From Trichobilharzia szidati (taxonomy: Eukaryota; Platyhelminthes; Trematoda; Strigeidida; Schistosomatidae): a stretch of DNA of 64,000 nt. The stretch lies in contig OX235279.1 of assembly GCA_944472155.2 (NCBI GenBank), positions 58,191,564-58,255,563 of the forward strand, written 5' to 3'. Numbering within the stretch: the first letter of the stretch is position 1; the number at the start of each line of letters is the position of its first letter. The notes under the pieces are model-generated. The model saw only the letters and a list, made by a program, of their open reading frames with translations, searched no databases and was not told where the DNA came from. The position numbers were made by a program, and so were the translations under genes. Positions 48,440 to 59,529 of the stretch are shown one piece after another.

Positions 48440-48895
48440 TAAATCTTTCTCCCTAACTTTTATTGGTTCTCTAACTGAAGTCAACTGGTGATCAGTCTTG
48501 AAAACAGTTAAATCCCTGAAATCTAGTGCTCACCAGTGACTGACTGCAAGATGAAGTTGTCTGAAGTTTTAGTGTGAAGTTGTGCCCAGCAGGGGTCAAC
48601 AAGTTGGATATAGGGACAAATACTCGTCAGTAACGTTGATGGTGGTCATGCTATATATCATGAACAGACAGAAGTTAGGATGCATGCTCTGGTCATCGGA
48701 CTACATCTCAGTGACTGAATGATCAACGAGCTGGCCTGGTAACTTTAGGGTCCTCAGTTTGATCCCCGCTGAGGTTATGGGTAGGTACTTCTGAAGGACC
48801 TCAAAATAAGACGAAACAGATTATCAGTACTCTGTGGTTTTCACTAGTTATCTGACTGAAGTAATTTCTTGACTAATCTTCCAATAAATGGTGAT
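48440..48895 (+). mobile_element. Diverged full-length hammerhead SINE
   Basis: Same order as the 34.9-kb element: a tail-like segment first (TTGGTTCTCTAACTGAAGTC near 48461), head (CCAGTGACTGACTGCAAGATG), body, degenerate tRNA-like part (B-box-like CAGTTTGATCCCC), hammerhead remnant (CTTCTGAAGGACCTCAAAATAAGACGAAACAG), then the tail-like segment again (AGTTATCTGACTGAAGT near 48847). The spacing of about 385 bp between the repeated segments supports an over-unit-length structure. Confidence 0.75.
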
Positions 48896-48905
48896 TTTTG
48901 TACAG

Positions 48906-49050
48906 AAATGTGTTAACAGATAATAAACCATCAATCAGAGGAAATTCAAAGCTTATTTGTCAACTAACGAATTCTTACCGACAGATGTTAAGCTGTGTTT
49001 CTGTTCCCTATAATAGAATTATATCACCAGTAATTTTGCATTCACTGTTA
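48906..49050 (+). CDS. Candidate exon, unknown protein (low confidence)
   Basis: Acceptor GTGATTTTTGTACAG, donor GTAAGTAAT (consensus). The exon is 1 nt then 48 codons, starting NVLTDNKPSIRGNSKLICQL and ending IISPVILHSLL, out in phase 0. It joins in phase with 41726-41876. No domain recognised. Confidence 0.33.
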
Positions 49051-51809
49051 GTAAGTAATATGGGAATAAAGTTCCTAAATTAGCTACAATCACTAAGACG
49101 CCATTAAAGTTGCCCATCTTTACATTCGAATAACATGAACTAAAATTATTTATTCCAATCTAAGTAAGAGACTATTTTCAATCCACGTAGCCTAACTAGG
49201 TGTTCCTAAAGCGGTTATTTATCTTCTTGTCAATCAAGAACGATTAATGTGTTGTAGGGTCGATTATTTTCGTGGATACGTCTAAAAAACATTAACATGT
49301 TCTCAGAAGAACATGCAAAGAACTTAATACAAGTCGGATTCAATTATTGTAGAAAACGAGTTAAGCTTCCGTTGTGTTATTGTGCATGCATATTTTTTCA
49401 AGCATTGTAAAAACATGAAACTTATGTCGGAAACCTAATGCGTACTAGAAATCTAAAGAAAACAAAACAAATTGTTACAGAGATGAAGGAAATCTGTTAC
49501 ACATGTCATGAGACATACCACTTGAAGTAATTCGTAACAGGTAAAAACCAATAATTCAAAATCTCTTTCGCAGTGATAAATATATGGATTCAAGTAATGT
49601 AAAGCTTGACTAATTTTGTGTCGGTTCAAGCTGAGGGGATAAAAGTCAATACGCCTGAAGATAGTTTAGTAAGAGGGAGGTTAGTGAGTTGAATGTAATA
49701 TGGACTGTAATCAACAGCCATGATAGAGAAAGGAAAAGACAATTTCTAGATTAGAATAATAGTGAGACTTAATTTCCTCTGCTCAAATGAAGACTGTATC
49801 ACTTGAGCCCGTGTAATTTATTTTGATTGTTTGGCAGACTCTAGCCTAGCAGCATAAAATTAAATATTTTTTCAAAACACCTAAATCAAAAAAACATATT
49901 AGCAGAAATATATACCGTAGTGTTCTCGAACGTTACTTTCACACTGTTCGCGCTGTACTTCCATCCAAGAAAAGCAATACCAACAAGAAGACAGTGATTT
50001 ATGGTGTACATAAAACGTAAATACTACTTTTGGTTGTATTTACCATTAGTGGTGACTTGAGTGTATATAATCTGTCAAAAAACAAGTACCTTACAGTTTA
50101 GTGATATTCGTGATTTGGTAATAGTCGTCACACTATTAATAGACTTGTCTAGGTGAATATACCTGGTTAGATGTCATACTTTTGTGTCCTGTCACGTGCC
50201 TGTTTGGTAACCACAACTTTAAAACATAGTTCTCTTTTCCAAGATCTGCTTGAATGAATAAGTACTTGTGAATATGTTTCATTGTAAACATTACTTATCA
50301 TGTTGCATGGCGATGGGAGATTCATCTATCATTTTAAATAGTATCCTAGATGTCAGTGTATTGGAATTAGTTGTTGTTGATGGTTATGACATAACTTTCA
50401 CATGTTGACGGTTGTTTCATAATTGGTTGTAGCAACAGTTCCTCACCCATCGTATGCATTCATATTCTAAGTAGATTTTTAAAATATAACAAATGGCCTT
50501 CACTCACTGACATTCAGGGGCTTGGTAAATATAAATATGATAATCATAATAATTGTCAGTATCCGTATTTTTTTGTCATGATATATATATATAAGAGTAA
50601 TTTGTCACGTGAAAACATGAAGAACCTGATAAATATTGCTCATTTGCTGGATGGCAAATGATGAGTCATTGTTACTGAGGTCGAACCACTGGTCTCTGGA
50701 TTATTTACCCAGTGATCCACTGGTTGTCCTAATTTTAGATTGAAGTCCTCTGCATAAACATAATTTCAAAAAAGATTTTATTTTTAGCGCCCTAATTTCC
50801 AGACGCAAAATAGTCACAATCGAATTCAACGATTGCTTCTACTTATTACTGAAAATTTCTGATGTGGCGTGTGGAGATAAGATTCTTTGTCGACTATAAT
50901 CCCAAAAGACATGCCACAATAAAAGTAGCCTTTAAATGGCTGTAATATTCGCAAGTATGGATATGTACCTGTGGTAGGTTGTAGCAAAAACACTCACAGA
51001 TAATGACAAAATAAGGCAAGAGATTTTCTGAACTAACTCAGCGAGGAATTGACAGTTAGGCTAAAATGTCACGTAGTGACACGTGCCAAATGAAAAACAG
51101 TTTCAGTTTTTGAGAAAAAAATTAATTAAAATGCTGGTGAAAGAATGTAAAATTTAAAAACTGTGACTCCGTTTTCATTTTTATACCAATGTAGTTTTAG
51201 CAGTGCAAAGAACGTATACAGTTACATATTTGATAAAAATTCTGATGTGTACCTTGGATTGCATTAAATGAAACTTTAATACCTTTATTTTCTATAAGAA
51301 AACACAAGCATCTGACCTGCAATAAACCTTAGTGAATCGGGTTGGATAGCATTAGTACCAGTCGCAAACCATATTCTTCTGAATACGGCCCAAATAAATA
51401 TGCAAGTGAACATCGGTGACAGTTGGTTTTTCCAACAGTAAGATCCAGTGGCAATTGATTCACTCAACTGCTTTCGTTGACAGTTCGTTTCAACTGCCAC
51501 CCTTGTATTTCAATGTTACTTTGGAAGACATTTCTAGTTGTTAAGTTTTAGAAGGTATTCAACCATACCATGTTTCCATTTTGTGTGACACCTATTTGAA
51601 TGACTTCTACTGTGAATAACAGTGAGATTCAGGTTAGGTGTATTATCCTAGTTGAAACATATCGTGAAAATGTAACTGTATGCATAGATGGCAATATGGC
51701 AACTACTACTTTAAACTTTTAAGTACCATTTACAGTTTTCATTGGACTTTGAAAATTTCTGTTATGCAACTTCAAAACGTAACATACTAATTCAGTTTTT
51801 ATACTGGAA
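49051..51809. other. Non-coding stretch
   Basis: A possible Sm-alpha-like remnant near 50625-50740 (GATGAGTCATTGTTACTGAGG) is too decayed to call. Nothing else recognised. Confidence 0.35.
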
Positions 51810-53746
51810 GCTGGTGAGAGGAGAGGCAAGACAAAGTTGAAGCAGTAGGATGTACAAGTGCACTGATGTTTCCTAAATGGAAGAGTATCAAGCTATAAAC
51901 TCCACTGATAGTTGATGAGTTGATCATTCTATTCAAAATCACCTTTCACACTGTGACTTGAAGCTAAACTCGCAAGAATCTATGGACACACCACAAACCA
52001 GATAGATTTCATCGCAATCTCAAGAAAGTGGAGACGCAGGCTTCTGGATACAAAGTCGAGAAGGAGAGCAGATTTGGTCTCAGACCATTATCTGGTTCAA
52101 GGAACCTTCAAGGTGAAGGTGAAATCCTTCAGAACAACTGGAGGCAGGCCACAATTCAAGTCCAGCACTCAGAAACTGAAGGACATAACTACGAGGTTTG
52201 GAAGGAAGGAAAGGTACTTACCGATTGGAAGAAAGACTGGCTACCTTCACAAACTAACAAAGAACGATGACCTAGTTAGGTCTGTGGAACAACTGGTGTG
52301 GAATCATGCTCTTGACAACGCCAAGTACAATACCAATTCGCTTCATCCTGGAGAGAATAAAGGATGCGCTGGATGCATAACTGCACCCACCAAGGAACAA
52401 GCTGGACTCACGATAGGCAAACTGTTTGCTGATCACACTGCCACGCTACGCATCGTCATCATCATCGAACAGAGCATAGAATAGCATTCGAACCTCTATC
52501 TACCTCCACTTCTTCTATTTCACAAAGGCCTTCACCAGACAACGTTGACCGAGAAGTAATTTGGAAAGGGGTTCAAAACTACAACGCGCAGTGCCCAAAT
52601 CTGTATCAAACTCATTCAGCAGTTGGCTACATGATAATGCCGCATGTCAGGTGAGCCACAATGGAAATCTCAGCGAAGCCTAAATTTGAAGTGCATGCAG
52701 GAGTAAGACAAGGCAGTGCAGCTATTATCACCGACGATATTTTTAATTGTGGTGGACTGGGTTATGCATCAGACTGTGCGTGGAATACGTTGGACTGACC
52801 GATAAGAAGACTTCAGAAGATATGGGTTTCACGTGTGAATAATTTATGTATGATGTCACACAAACTCGAAAACTTAGAGGCAAGTGAAAAGCAACAAACT
52901 GGCAGAAGAGGCTGGCTGGCTGACTGGCTAGCAGCGAAGACAGGACTGCAAGTTAACATGGAGGAGGCTGAGTCGGAGGTGATAAAGATAACCGACCAAC
53001 CAACCAACCAACCAACCAACCAACAGTAGCAACAACCGACACCAATCATCATGAAGGGGAGAGATTTGACAGAGGTCGCTTCCTTCAATTATCTAGGAAG
53101 CATCGTTTCTACCACAGGCAGTTGGAACGGATGAAGATGTCAAAGCCACTCAGAATCGGTAAGGCGAGAAACGCCATCATCAACCTGAAACCAGTTTGGA
53201 AATCTGTTGCACTCAGCCAGTATAAACAACAAGATTCGGATTTTCAACAGGAATGTGAAGTCAGTCAGTCAGTTCTTCTAAGCGGGTCAGAAACTTGCAC
53301 TGCGTGTCACAAAAACCATTTCCAACAAGTTACAAACTTTTATCAACAACTGCCTTCACTAGCTCCATACTCAACATCAAATGGCCGGTCAACGGGCCAG
53401 AAACAATTAGCAACAAGGAATTCTGGCTGAGAACAAACCAACCAAGAGCCGACTGCTCAACAAATATGCAAAGGAAAATGGAGACGGATAAGGCACACAC
53501 TGAGAGGACCGTCGGATGACATCGCACCCAATACAGGCCATTGCTTGAGTGGAATCCTAGTGGTAAGCTACGTGTGGGTCATCGGTGCGAGTGTGAGATG
53601 GAGGAGATCGTGTGGCGAGGAGGAGATGAAAGATAATGGACAAACTTGGGGCCAGTTGAAGAGGACAGCAGGAAATAGAATGAGGTGGAGATGTGTTATT
53701 GAAGCCATATGTTTCACTGGGAACCCAAGGGAATAATAATAATATC
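51810..53746 (+). mobile_element. RTE-clade retrotransposon, copy 3 (longest)
   Basis: 5'-truncated RTE element. The end of the apurinic-like endonuclease domain is readable: YGHTTNQIDFIAIS, RRADLVSDHYLVQG (catalytic SDH motif) near 51985-52100. An open stretch runs to 52484, ending in ATLRIVIIIEQSIE at the start of the RT domain. The RT continues in broken frames (AGVRQGSAAIITDDIF near 52700), followed by the Cys/His-poor post-RT region and HTERTVG. The 3' end is GAAGCCATATGTTTCACTGGG..CCCAAGGGAATAATAATAAT. A CCAA tetranucleotide array lies inside. Frameshifts and stops make it inactive. Confidence 0.9.
52995..53024. repeat. (CCAA)n microsatellite inside the RTE copy
   Basis: About seven tandem CCAA units. 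Other RTE copies have CAA or CCA runs at the equivalent place (1324-1340, 55432-55455 antisense, 62483-62500). Confidence 0.95.
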
Positions 53747-53894
53747 GAAATCAGTTAGAGAACTATTGAGAACCAGGGAATACTAGACAGCTGTTTCATC
53801 CCAGTACTCCCTGGTTTTCAATGATTCTCTAACTGATATTAATCCGTGATCAACTGGTAAAAACAAAACTAATCCTTCCAAACCAAATATAGAA
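53747..53894. mobile_element. Small fold-back hammerhead element in the RTE tail
   Basis: Arms about 53750-53792 and 53803-53840 are inverted repeats (ATCAGTTAGAGAACTATTGA and CTCTAACTGATATT; ACCAGGGAATACT and AGTACTCCCTGGT). Remnants of hammerhead 3' halves, no tRNA-like core left. The tail CTAATCCTTCCAAACCAAATA follows. AATAATAATATC occurs at 53735-53746 and 53895-53906, consistent with a 12-bp TSD made within the RTE's own repeat tail, though the sequence is low-complexity. Confidence 0.78.
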
Positions 53895-53906
53895 AATAAT
53901 AATATC

Positions 53907-54779
53907 ACGGATTCTAAAGAAATGTTTATAAACGGCTTTAAGCTCATTTACACTGATGTTACATTTCAACATAGTTGATGCGAATACAAGTTAAAAGGTG
54001 GTTATTGTTTTCCCACATGCAAATTGCATTTAGTTGTTATTCTCGTCCATAAACAAAGTTTACTTACTGCAGATTCAACTTATATTCTCTTCATAACTTG
54101 CATGTTGTAATAAAGTCGTTTTTGATTGATAACTATTGTTGATTATGATCGATAATTAAGAAAATTCTTGATGTTAATAGGTGATTGACAAAGTCATTAA
54201 CAAGTTTGCCTACCTATTCATCATTTATTTCTTCATTAAGAAAAGTTATACTGTTATGTTTGTCAGCACCCTCTCACTGTTTGGTGGATGAACATCAGTA
54301 GATATTCTTTGGGATATAAATTTAACGTCAAATAAAAGGAAAACAACATCAAATTATGCAGGTCTGATAGAGTGCTTTTATTTTTTGTTGATTAAACTTC
54401 GTTTTACTTGTAAAAGGTGTGAATTTTCTTGAGTTTCTTATGAATTCATGTCACATTTTTGTTGACATGAAATTATGTTAACTCAGAGAAATTTGTGAAA
54501 AGGGATTTTCTTAAAAGCTTTTTAATTATTCTTAACAATTATCAGACGAAATATATGCGGTAGAAAAGCACCTTGTGCAATTTATAATGAATGGATTCTG
54601 ACTGACATTAGAAAAAGAAACAGTATAGAGATAGATTAGAGTGAAAACAGAAACTCACGGAGAGACTATAAGGTTTTATGAATATCAGTCACTTCAAACA
54701 CTCTACAGTTCACTTCATTCTTTCCTCAATAATTTAGCATACACATTATTTCACGTTATTATTATTGTTTCCTTCAATT
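53907..54779. other. Non-coding gap between convergent RTE copies
   Basis: A+T-rich with no recognised feature. It separates the 3' end of the + strand RTE from the 3' end of the minus-strand RTE. Confidence 0.4.
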
Positions 54780-55960
54780 TCTAGAGGAACATAGGGCTTC
54801 AGCCGCACGTCTCCATTGCGTTCAGTTCTCCTCCAACGTTTTCACCTGGCTCTATGTGCGCCTACATGCTTTCATCTCCTCTTCACAGGACTTCCTCCAT
54901 GTCACCCTCGCACTGACGACCAAATCGCCGCTTCCCATTCGGGTTCCACTCAAGATACTGGCGTGTGATGTCACTCGATGGTTTCCTCAGAGTATGGCCG
55001 ATTCACCTCCATTTCTTCCTGCATATTTGTTGCACAATCGGTTCCCGGTTGGTTCGTTCACTGTCAGAGATCCCTGTTGCTGATCTTTTCTAACTGGCCA
55101 TCTGATCTTGAGTAGTATTGACCGAAGACAGCTGTTGATGAAAGTCTGTAGTTTGTTCGACGTGCCCTTCGTGACGTGCGGTGCAAGTCTCTGATCTGTA
55201 TAGTACCACTGACTTCACATTGGAGTTGAAAATCCGGATCTTGTTTTCATTTTCATGCTGAGTGCTGTCGACCTCCACACAGACTTGAGAGTAATGAAAG
55301 CTTGCCTTGCTTTCCCGATACTCGCTGCTTTGATATCCTCATCAGCTCCGTCCACTTGTAGTTGAAACGATGCTTCTCAGGTAGGTAAAGGAGGTTGTTC
55401 ATTTCCGACTTCTCCCGTTTATGCTGATTGTCGTCTGTTGTTGTTGTTGCTGTTGTTGTCCATGAACTTCCATCAACTCTGTTTTCTCTTAGTTCACGTG
55501 AAGTCCTATCTTTGATGCTTCTTCTGCCAACTTGTTGCTTTTCACTTGCATATCTTCCAGCTTGCGAAGTCCAGATCCTCCAAGTTTTTATGTGGGTCCA
55601 TTTTATGCCTGTTTCCTCGTTACCCGGCCCGCTGTCTGTCACATTATCCAATCTACCGCATTCAGGAAAATCACTGGAGATGGTAGGCAGTCAGCTTGTC
55701 TTACTCCCGTCTTCACTTCGAAGGATTCTATGAATTTCCCGTTATCGTACAACTGTTGGATAATGTGTATAATTGTTGTTGGCATCCCGTAGTAGCGAAG
55801 TAGTTGTCAAATCACCTCTCGATTGACGCTGTCAAAGGCCTTTTCAGAGTCAATGAGGTTGAGATAGAGAGCTGACTACCATTCCAAGCTCTGTTCAATG
55901 ATGATTCGTAGTGTTGCGATTTGATCGATACATGGCGTTAGCATGTTAAAATTCACCCTT
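54772..55960 (-). mobile_element. RTE-clade retrotransposon, copy 4
   Basis: Minus strand, 5'-truncated in the RT domain. Readable from DQIATLRIIIEQSLEW (55925-55880), LNLIDSEKAFDSVNREVI, GMPTTIIHIIQQLYDNGKFI, VKTGVRQADCLPSPVIF and onward through TDFHQQLSSVNTTQDQ and ..[21 protein letters not shown]. The tail is GGCTGAAGCCCTATGTTCCTCT with AATAATAATAA at 54772-54805. The FADD catalytic region appears deleted or altered between DWIM and the coiled post-RT region. Several stops are present, so it is inactive. Confidence 0.92.
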
Positions 55961-56324
55961 CACCATACTCACTTATTTAATGATACCCTGTTGTCGATAC
56001 AAATCACTGTAAAAATTAATGGTAAATAGGCTTTAAAATGTGTATATTTCCTACATTTCATCGATGAGGCTATCACACAACATCCAAGCAAGCCATATAA
56101 GATGCAGCTGATCAGAAGCTACGAACTAGTTTAAATTATAAAATACTATCAAGTTTCGATTTATTAGTCCGAAAAATTAATTATTCGATTTAATCTATTT
56201 CACGTTTCTAACCATCTTCATATGTATATAGTGTCAGAACCCAATAGATTGGTTGATTAATGAGGATGTGCAACCAACTACTTCAGAAGCCCTTTCTGTC
56301 CTCATTTTTCAATAAACAGTTCAG

Positions 56325-56500
56325 CGATTAGGTGTTTTGGTTGGTAATGACTAGAAGTGGAATCCAGGATGTACATTTCGTCCTGCTTGGGACAATTGGT
56401 CTGGATATGCCTGCATTCCCAGTGATTGACGACGGTGTTAATACTGAGACTCAAAGCATCACTAATAGGGACTGACATGTTAAAAAAGATAAGTCTTGTC
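56325..56500 (-). mobile_element. Sm-alpha-like hammerhead SINE fragment
   Basis: Minus strand reads ATCACTGGGAATGCAGGCATATCCAGACC, then TGTCCCAAGCAGGACGAAATGTACATCCTGGATTCCACTTCTAGTC: stem II, GAAA and 3' stem I strands of Sm-alpha. The CUGAUGA strand is destroyed (ACCAATT). Confidence 0.75.
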
Positions 56501-56514
56501 ACTATTAGATGGTT

Positions 56515-56670
56515 TGAAGAGATCGGTAGGAAGCCTTGAACCTAGGTTTAGTTCTTATTAGAACACGTCAACAAGGCATATCTTCAATCTTGAAGGAACT
56601 CATGTCCCTTCTAAAATTCAAACCTGCGTCAGTCAGAGACGTTACCACTGAGTTATTCGGGCTCGTGACT
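56515..56670 (-). mobile_element. Third tRNA-like SINE type, copy 2
   Basis: Minus-strand head GAGCCCGAATAACTCAGTGGTAACGTCTCTGAC with B-box-like GGTTTGAATTTT, matching the copy at 45.7 kb. Confidence 0.65.
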
Positions 56671-57315
56671 GACTAAATTAAGTCTGCACCAAACAAAGGA
56701 CTAGAGACATTACACTAGTTACCAACTAGTGTTCAATCAAATACCAAGTCTTTCGGTCCAACCGACGGGAAATGCAAAATTAAACTAAGAACAAATTCAG
56801 TGTTAACTTCAGAAACACTAGTATTTTTAAAAAATGGATCTCGATAGGAAAACCAGAAGACGTAGCTTACTTCAAATATGTAATGTTCTGAATCAATACA
56901 TTTCAAATATCCCATTCATATATCAGTGAAAGTTAACAAAGAATAAATGGTCAGAAGTGACGTCAATCACAGTTAAAATCACAGATGAAAAGGAAAGACA
57001 AAGTTAATGTGTGAACAACGCTTGGTTTTCAAATACCCAGTTGACATTCAATATAATAATAGTAGCCATGATTAACTAAGGTGGTGGAGTAGATTGAAAT
57101 ATTTTAGTCGTCAGGAGAAATGACTGAATAATCACTCTTTTATAATAGTTAACAGAAAAACTGCTATTCATAATTTGCAAATTATTTTTCTCAAAGTGAA
57201 ATTTCACCATAGTTTCTTTTTGAAACCAAAGTTATTCAGATCATAATGAAATCCGCTTCATAGCGTTAATGACAGTCAAGAAAGCGAATATCATTCAAAC
57301 TAACCGATAACCAAA

Positions 57316-57515
57316 ATAATTTTTATTCCTTCACGTTCCCAGTGGAACATAGGGCTTCAAGTTACAGGCTTGAAGTTTCTGTAGCAGTGTCTATTTTTAC
57401 AGGATGGGATTGCTAGCCTCATGCCCAACCTTTCCTCTTTACCAGCCTTACTACCAGCTTAGCGAGGTTTAGAAGTACGTCGGTCTAGTATCGAAACCCA
57501 GATCATGAGGGCGAG
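57316..57515 (-). mobile_element. tRNA-derived SINE with RTE-type tail (copy F), 5'-truncated
   Basis: Tail TTGAAGCCCTATGTTCCACTGGGAACGTGAAGGAATAAAAATT on the minus strand. The body is complete up to the B-box region, where the tRNA head breaks off near 57505 (GATCTGGGTTTCGATACTAG). Confidence 0.85.
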
Positions 57516-58359
57516 GGGGAATTACACAGGTTTATCAAGTCCAATTAGGGAAGATAGGCTTAATTAAATATGTTATTTAGTTTCGTATATATGTTCACGA
57601 TAACAAACATTAAAGTGATCAATGGTTTTCAGAATGCTGAATAAGAAGACAGTATATCACGCCTTGATTGTTCATAAACCAGAGATGGATATGTTCCTAA
57701 AGTAATTATGAATGGGCACTTAACACCTGATAGTAATCTATAGGTAGCCGTCTAGTCTTGAGTGTGTTTATTATAACCAGTTGTGCACTGTGGTCGTCAA
57801 GCAATGTGACATGACGATGTCTTGAGCCAGTAGATTTGGTGAATACATAAGGAATGTCATGATAAGGCTTTTCGGGCCATGCTGCAGGTTAATAGACTGG
57901 ACTTATCACTTAGTATCAACACTGTAACCCGTTATCACTTAGTGTAGGAATGGCGGTTATTTCTTCCACCTTTCTCATACCAAGGAAACGGAGATTCTTA
58001 TAGCATTGACCACTTCAGCTTGCTTCAGAGACTTCCAGAATTTTAATCTTGGCGGCCAAATGAATTTATTTTCTATTTAGAAACGTTTTTCTTTATTGAA
58101 TACAAACTATGGAGTACTTTAGACAATATTCCTTACTGTTACTTCACTTACTTCAAAAGAATCATGAATATCATCACTGAAATTCAAAGGTTTATATGCA
58201 CAGTCTTAAGAGTGTCCTACCAGTAATTACTGCTGACTACTGTTGAAAATACAGAAAACATGAATCATTATGGGATTAGGAGGACTGACTAAAATTTCGG
58301 TAAAGGCAGGTAACAGGCCGGGTTCTTAACGTTTCCTGCAAGTAAGCGTTTATAATTGT
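57516..58359. other. Non-coding stretch
   Basis: No exon or repeat recognised. Confidence 0.4.
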
Positions 58360-58540
58360 GCGTCGGTGGCACAGTCGTTAGGACGTTCGCCGACCATGCA
58401 CATGGTCCGGAGTTTGATCCCCGGCTGATGCACTCCTTTACCTCGCTAAGCCAGTATTAAAGCTGGTGAAGAGGAAAGTTTGGACATGAGGCTAGCAATC
58501 CCATCCTATGTTCCATTTGGGAACGTGAAGCAATAAAAAA
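58360..58540 (+). mobile_element. tRNA-derived SINE with RTE-type tail (copy G)
   Basis: Only + strand copy. The head folds as a tRNA: the acceptor strands GCGTCGG and CTGATGC pair fully (with G-T wobbles), with A-box GTGGCACAGTCGTTAGGACG and B-box GAGTTTGATCCCC. An internal deletion removes the body and start of the tail (CCCATCCTATGTTCCATTTGG..GAACGTGAAGCAATAAAAAAA). Near-duplications AAGCGTTTAT (58344) and AAGCATTTAT (58540) may be a diverged TSD. Confidence 0.88.
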
Positions 58541-58819
58541 AGCATTTATGAGAATATAAATGTCTGTAAAGGTGGATTTTGTAATACATTTTTAATTTGA
58601 CAAAGGTATTTGGTTTAGTCAGTGGGGAACTCTTTCAGTGAAGAACAAATATAAACCAACATTTATAGTCAAGATTTTAAGTATTGGCGTTGAACGGAAT
58701 GTTGAATCTTTAAATTAAAATGCACATGACCTAAGGTTTACCAGCTTTACGCTTAGAATTCAATCAAACTGATTTAAATGTTTATGAATATCCGTAAATA
58801 TTTTTCATATAATACTTCT

Positions 58820-59121
58820 CTATAGTTTGGTTTGTAAGGATTAGTTATGTTTTACGAGTTGATCACAGACTGATATCGGTTAGAGAACCATTGAAAACCA
58901 GGGAGTACTGGACAGCTGCTGTTTCATCCTAGTTTGGGAATCATCGGCAGTGGCTGAATGGTATACGAGCTTGCCTTGTAACCGGAAGGTCCTGGGTTCG
59001 AATCCCAGTGGGTGCGTACTGCCGATGATTCCCAAACTAGGATGAAACAGCAGCTGTCCAGTACTCCCTGGTTTTCAATGGTTCTCTAACCGATATCAGT
59101 CTGTGATCAACTCGTAAAATG
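58820..59121. mobile_element. Perfect fold-back hammerhead/tRNA-like SINE, 10-bp TSD
   Basis: Arms 58850-58950 and 59019-59119 are exact reverse complements over 101 bp. The 68-bp spacer (58951-59018) is just the tRNA-like core, with A-box-like TGGCTGAATGGTATACGAGC and B-box GGTTCGAATCCC. Each arm contains stem I GTACTG/CAGTAC, core strand CCGATGA (U4 to C), stem II TTCC/GGAT, GAAAC, and stem III ACAG/CTGT with cleavage triplet GTC. TAATACTTCT at 58810-58819 and 59122-59131 is the TSD. The family tail (CTAATCCTTACAAACCAAAC) is at the left end in inverse orientation, opposite to the 38-kb copy. Confidence 0.95.
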
Positions 59122-59240
59122 TAATACTTCTACAACTCACAGCATTTGTAATTAACGGTGATGAATTACTTGGCCTGTCTTTTAGAAACATGCACAATAC
59201 TTCTGAGTTTTGCTCACGTTTTTATTTGCTTTCATGACAG

Positions 59241-59407
59241 TATGTTACTCGAGAACCAATCAACTCTCATACAATACTGACCTTAAGGCCTCAAATAGTA
59301 CGGTAATTTTTAATAAGAAGTCAATCTTACATAACCAAACTGAATTATTTTCACTTCTATATATGCGATACCACAAATATATGAACACAGCTTATTCTAC
59401 ATTTTGA
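59241..59407 (+). CDS. Candidate terminal exon, unknown protein (low confidence)
   Basis: Strong acceptor (TTTTTATTTGCTTTCATGACAG) followed by 2 nt and an open frame starting CYSRTNQLSYNTDLKASNST and ending YMNTAYSTF with TGA at 59405-59407. An internal GTAATT donor at 59303 could make it an internal exon ending in phase 0. No family recognised. Confidence 0.28.
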
Positions 59408-59529
59408 TTTCTCCTATAGAAAATTATTCAACACCCGTTAAATACTATGATTCTTTTAAGATCAAGTCGGATAGATCCTAGAATAGGAGTTTCGTGGAAA
59501 GTCACTATGTGGGATGTGCTATTGATAGA

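Larger units (their letters stand above)
55961..57315. other. Non-coding stretch with two SINE remnants
   Basis: Holds the two minus-strand remnants listed at 56325 and 56515. Nothing else recognised. Confidence 0.4.

Noticed and set aside
55253..55792. Overlapping long frames on both strands
   Set aside because: The minus-strand frame is real but is RTE sequence; the + strand frames are its shadows.
58360..58440. Free-standing tRNA gene
   Set aside because: It folds like a tRNA but continues directly into the SINE body and RTE-type tail, and six diverged relatives exist in the window. It is a SINE head.
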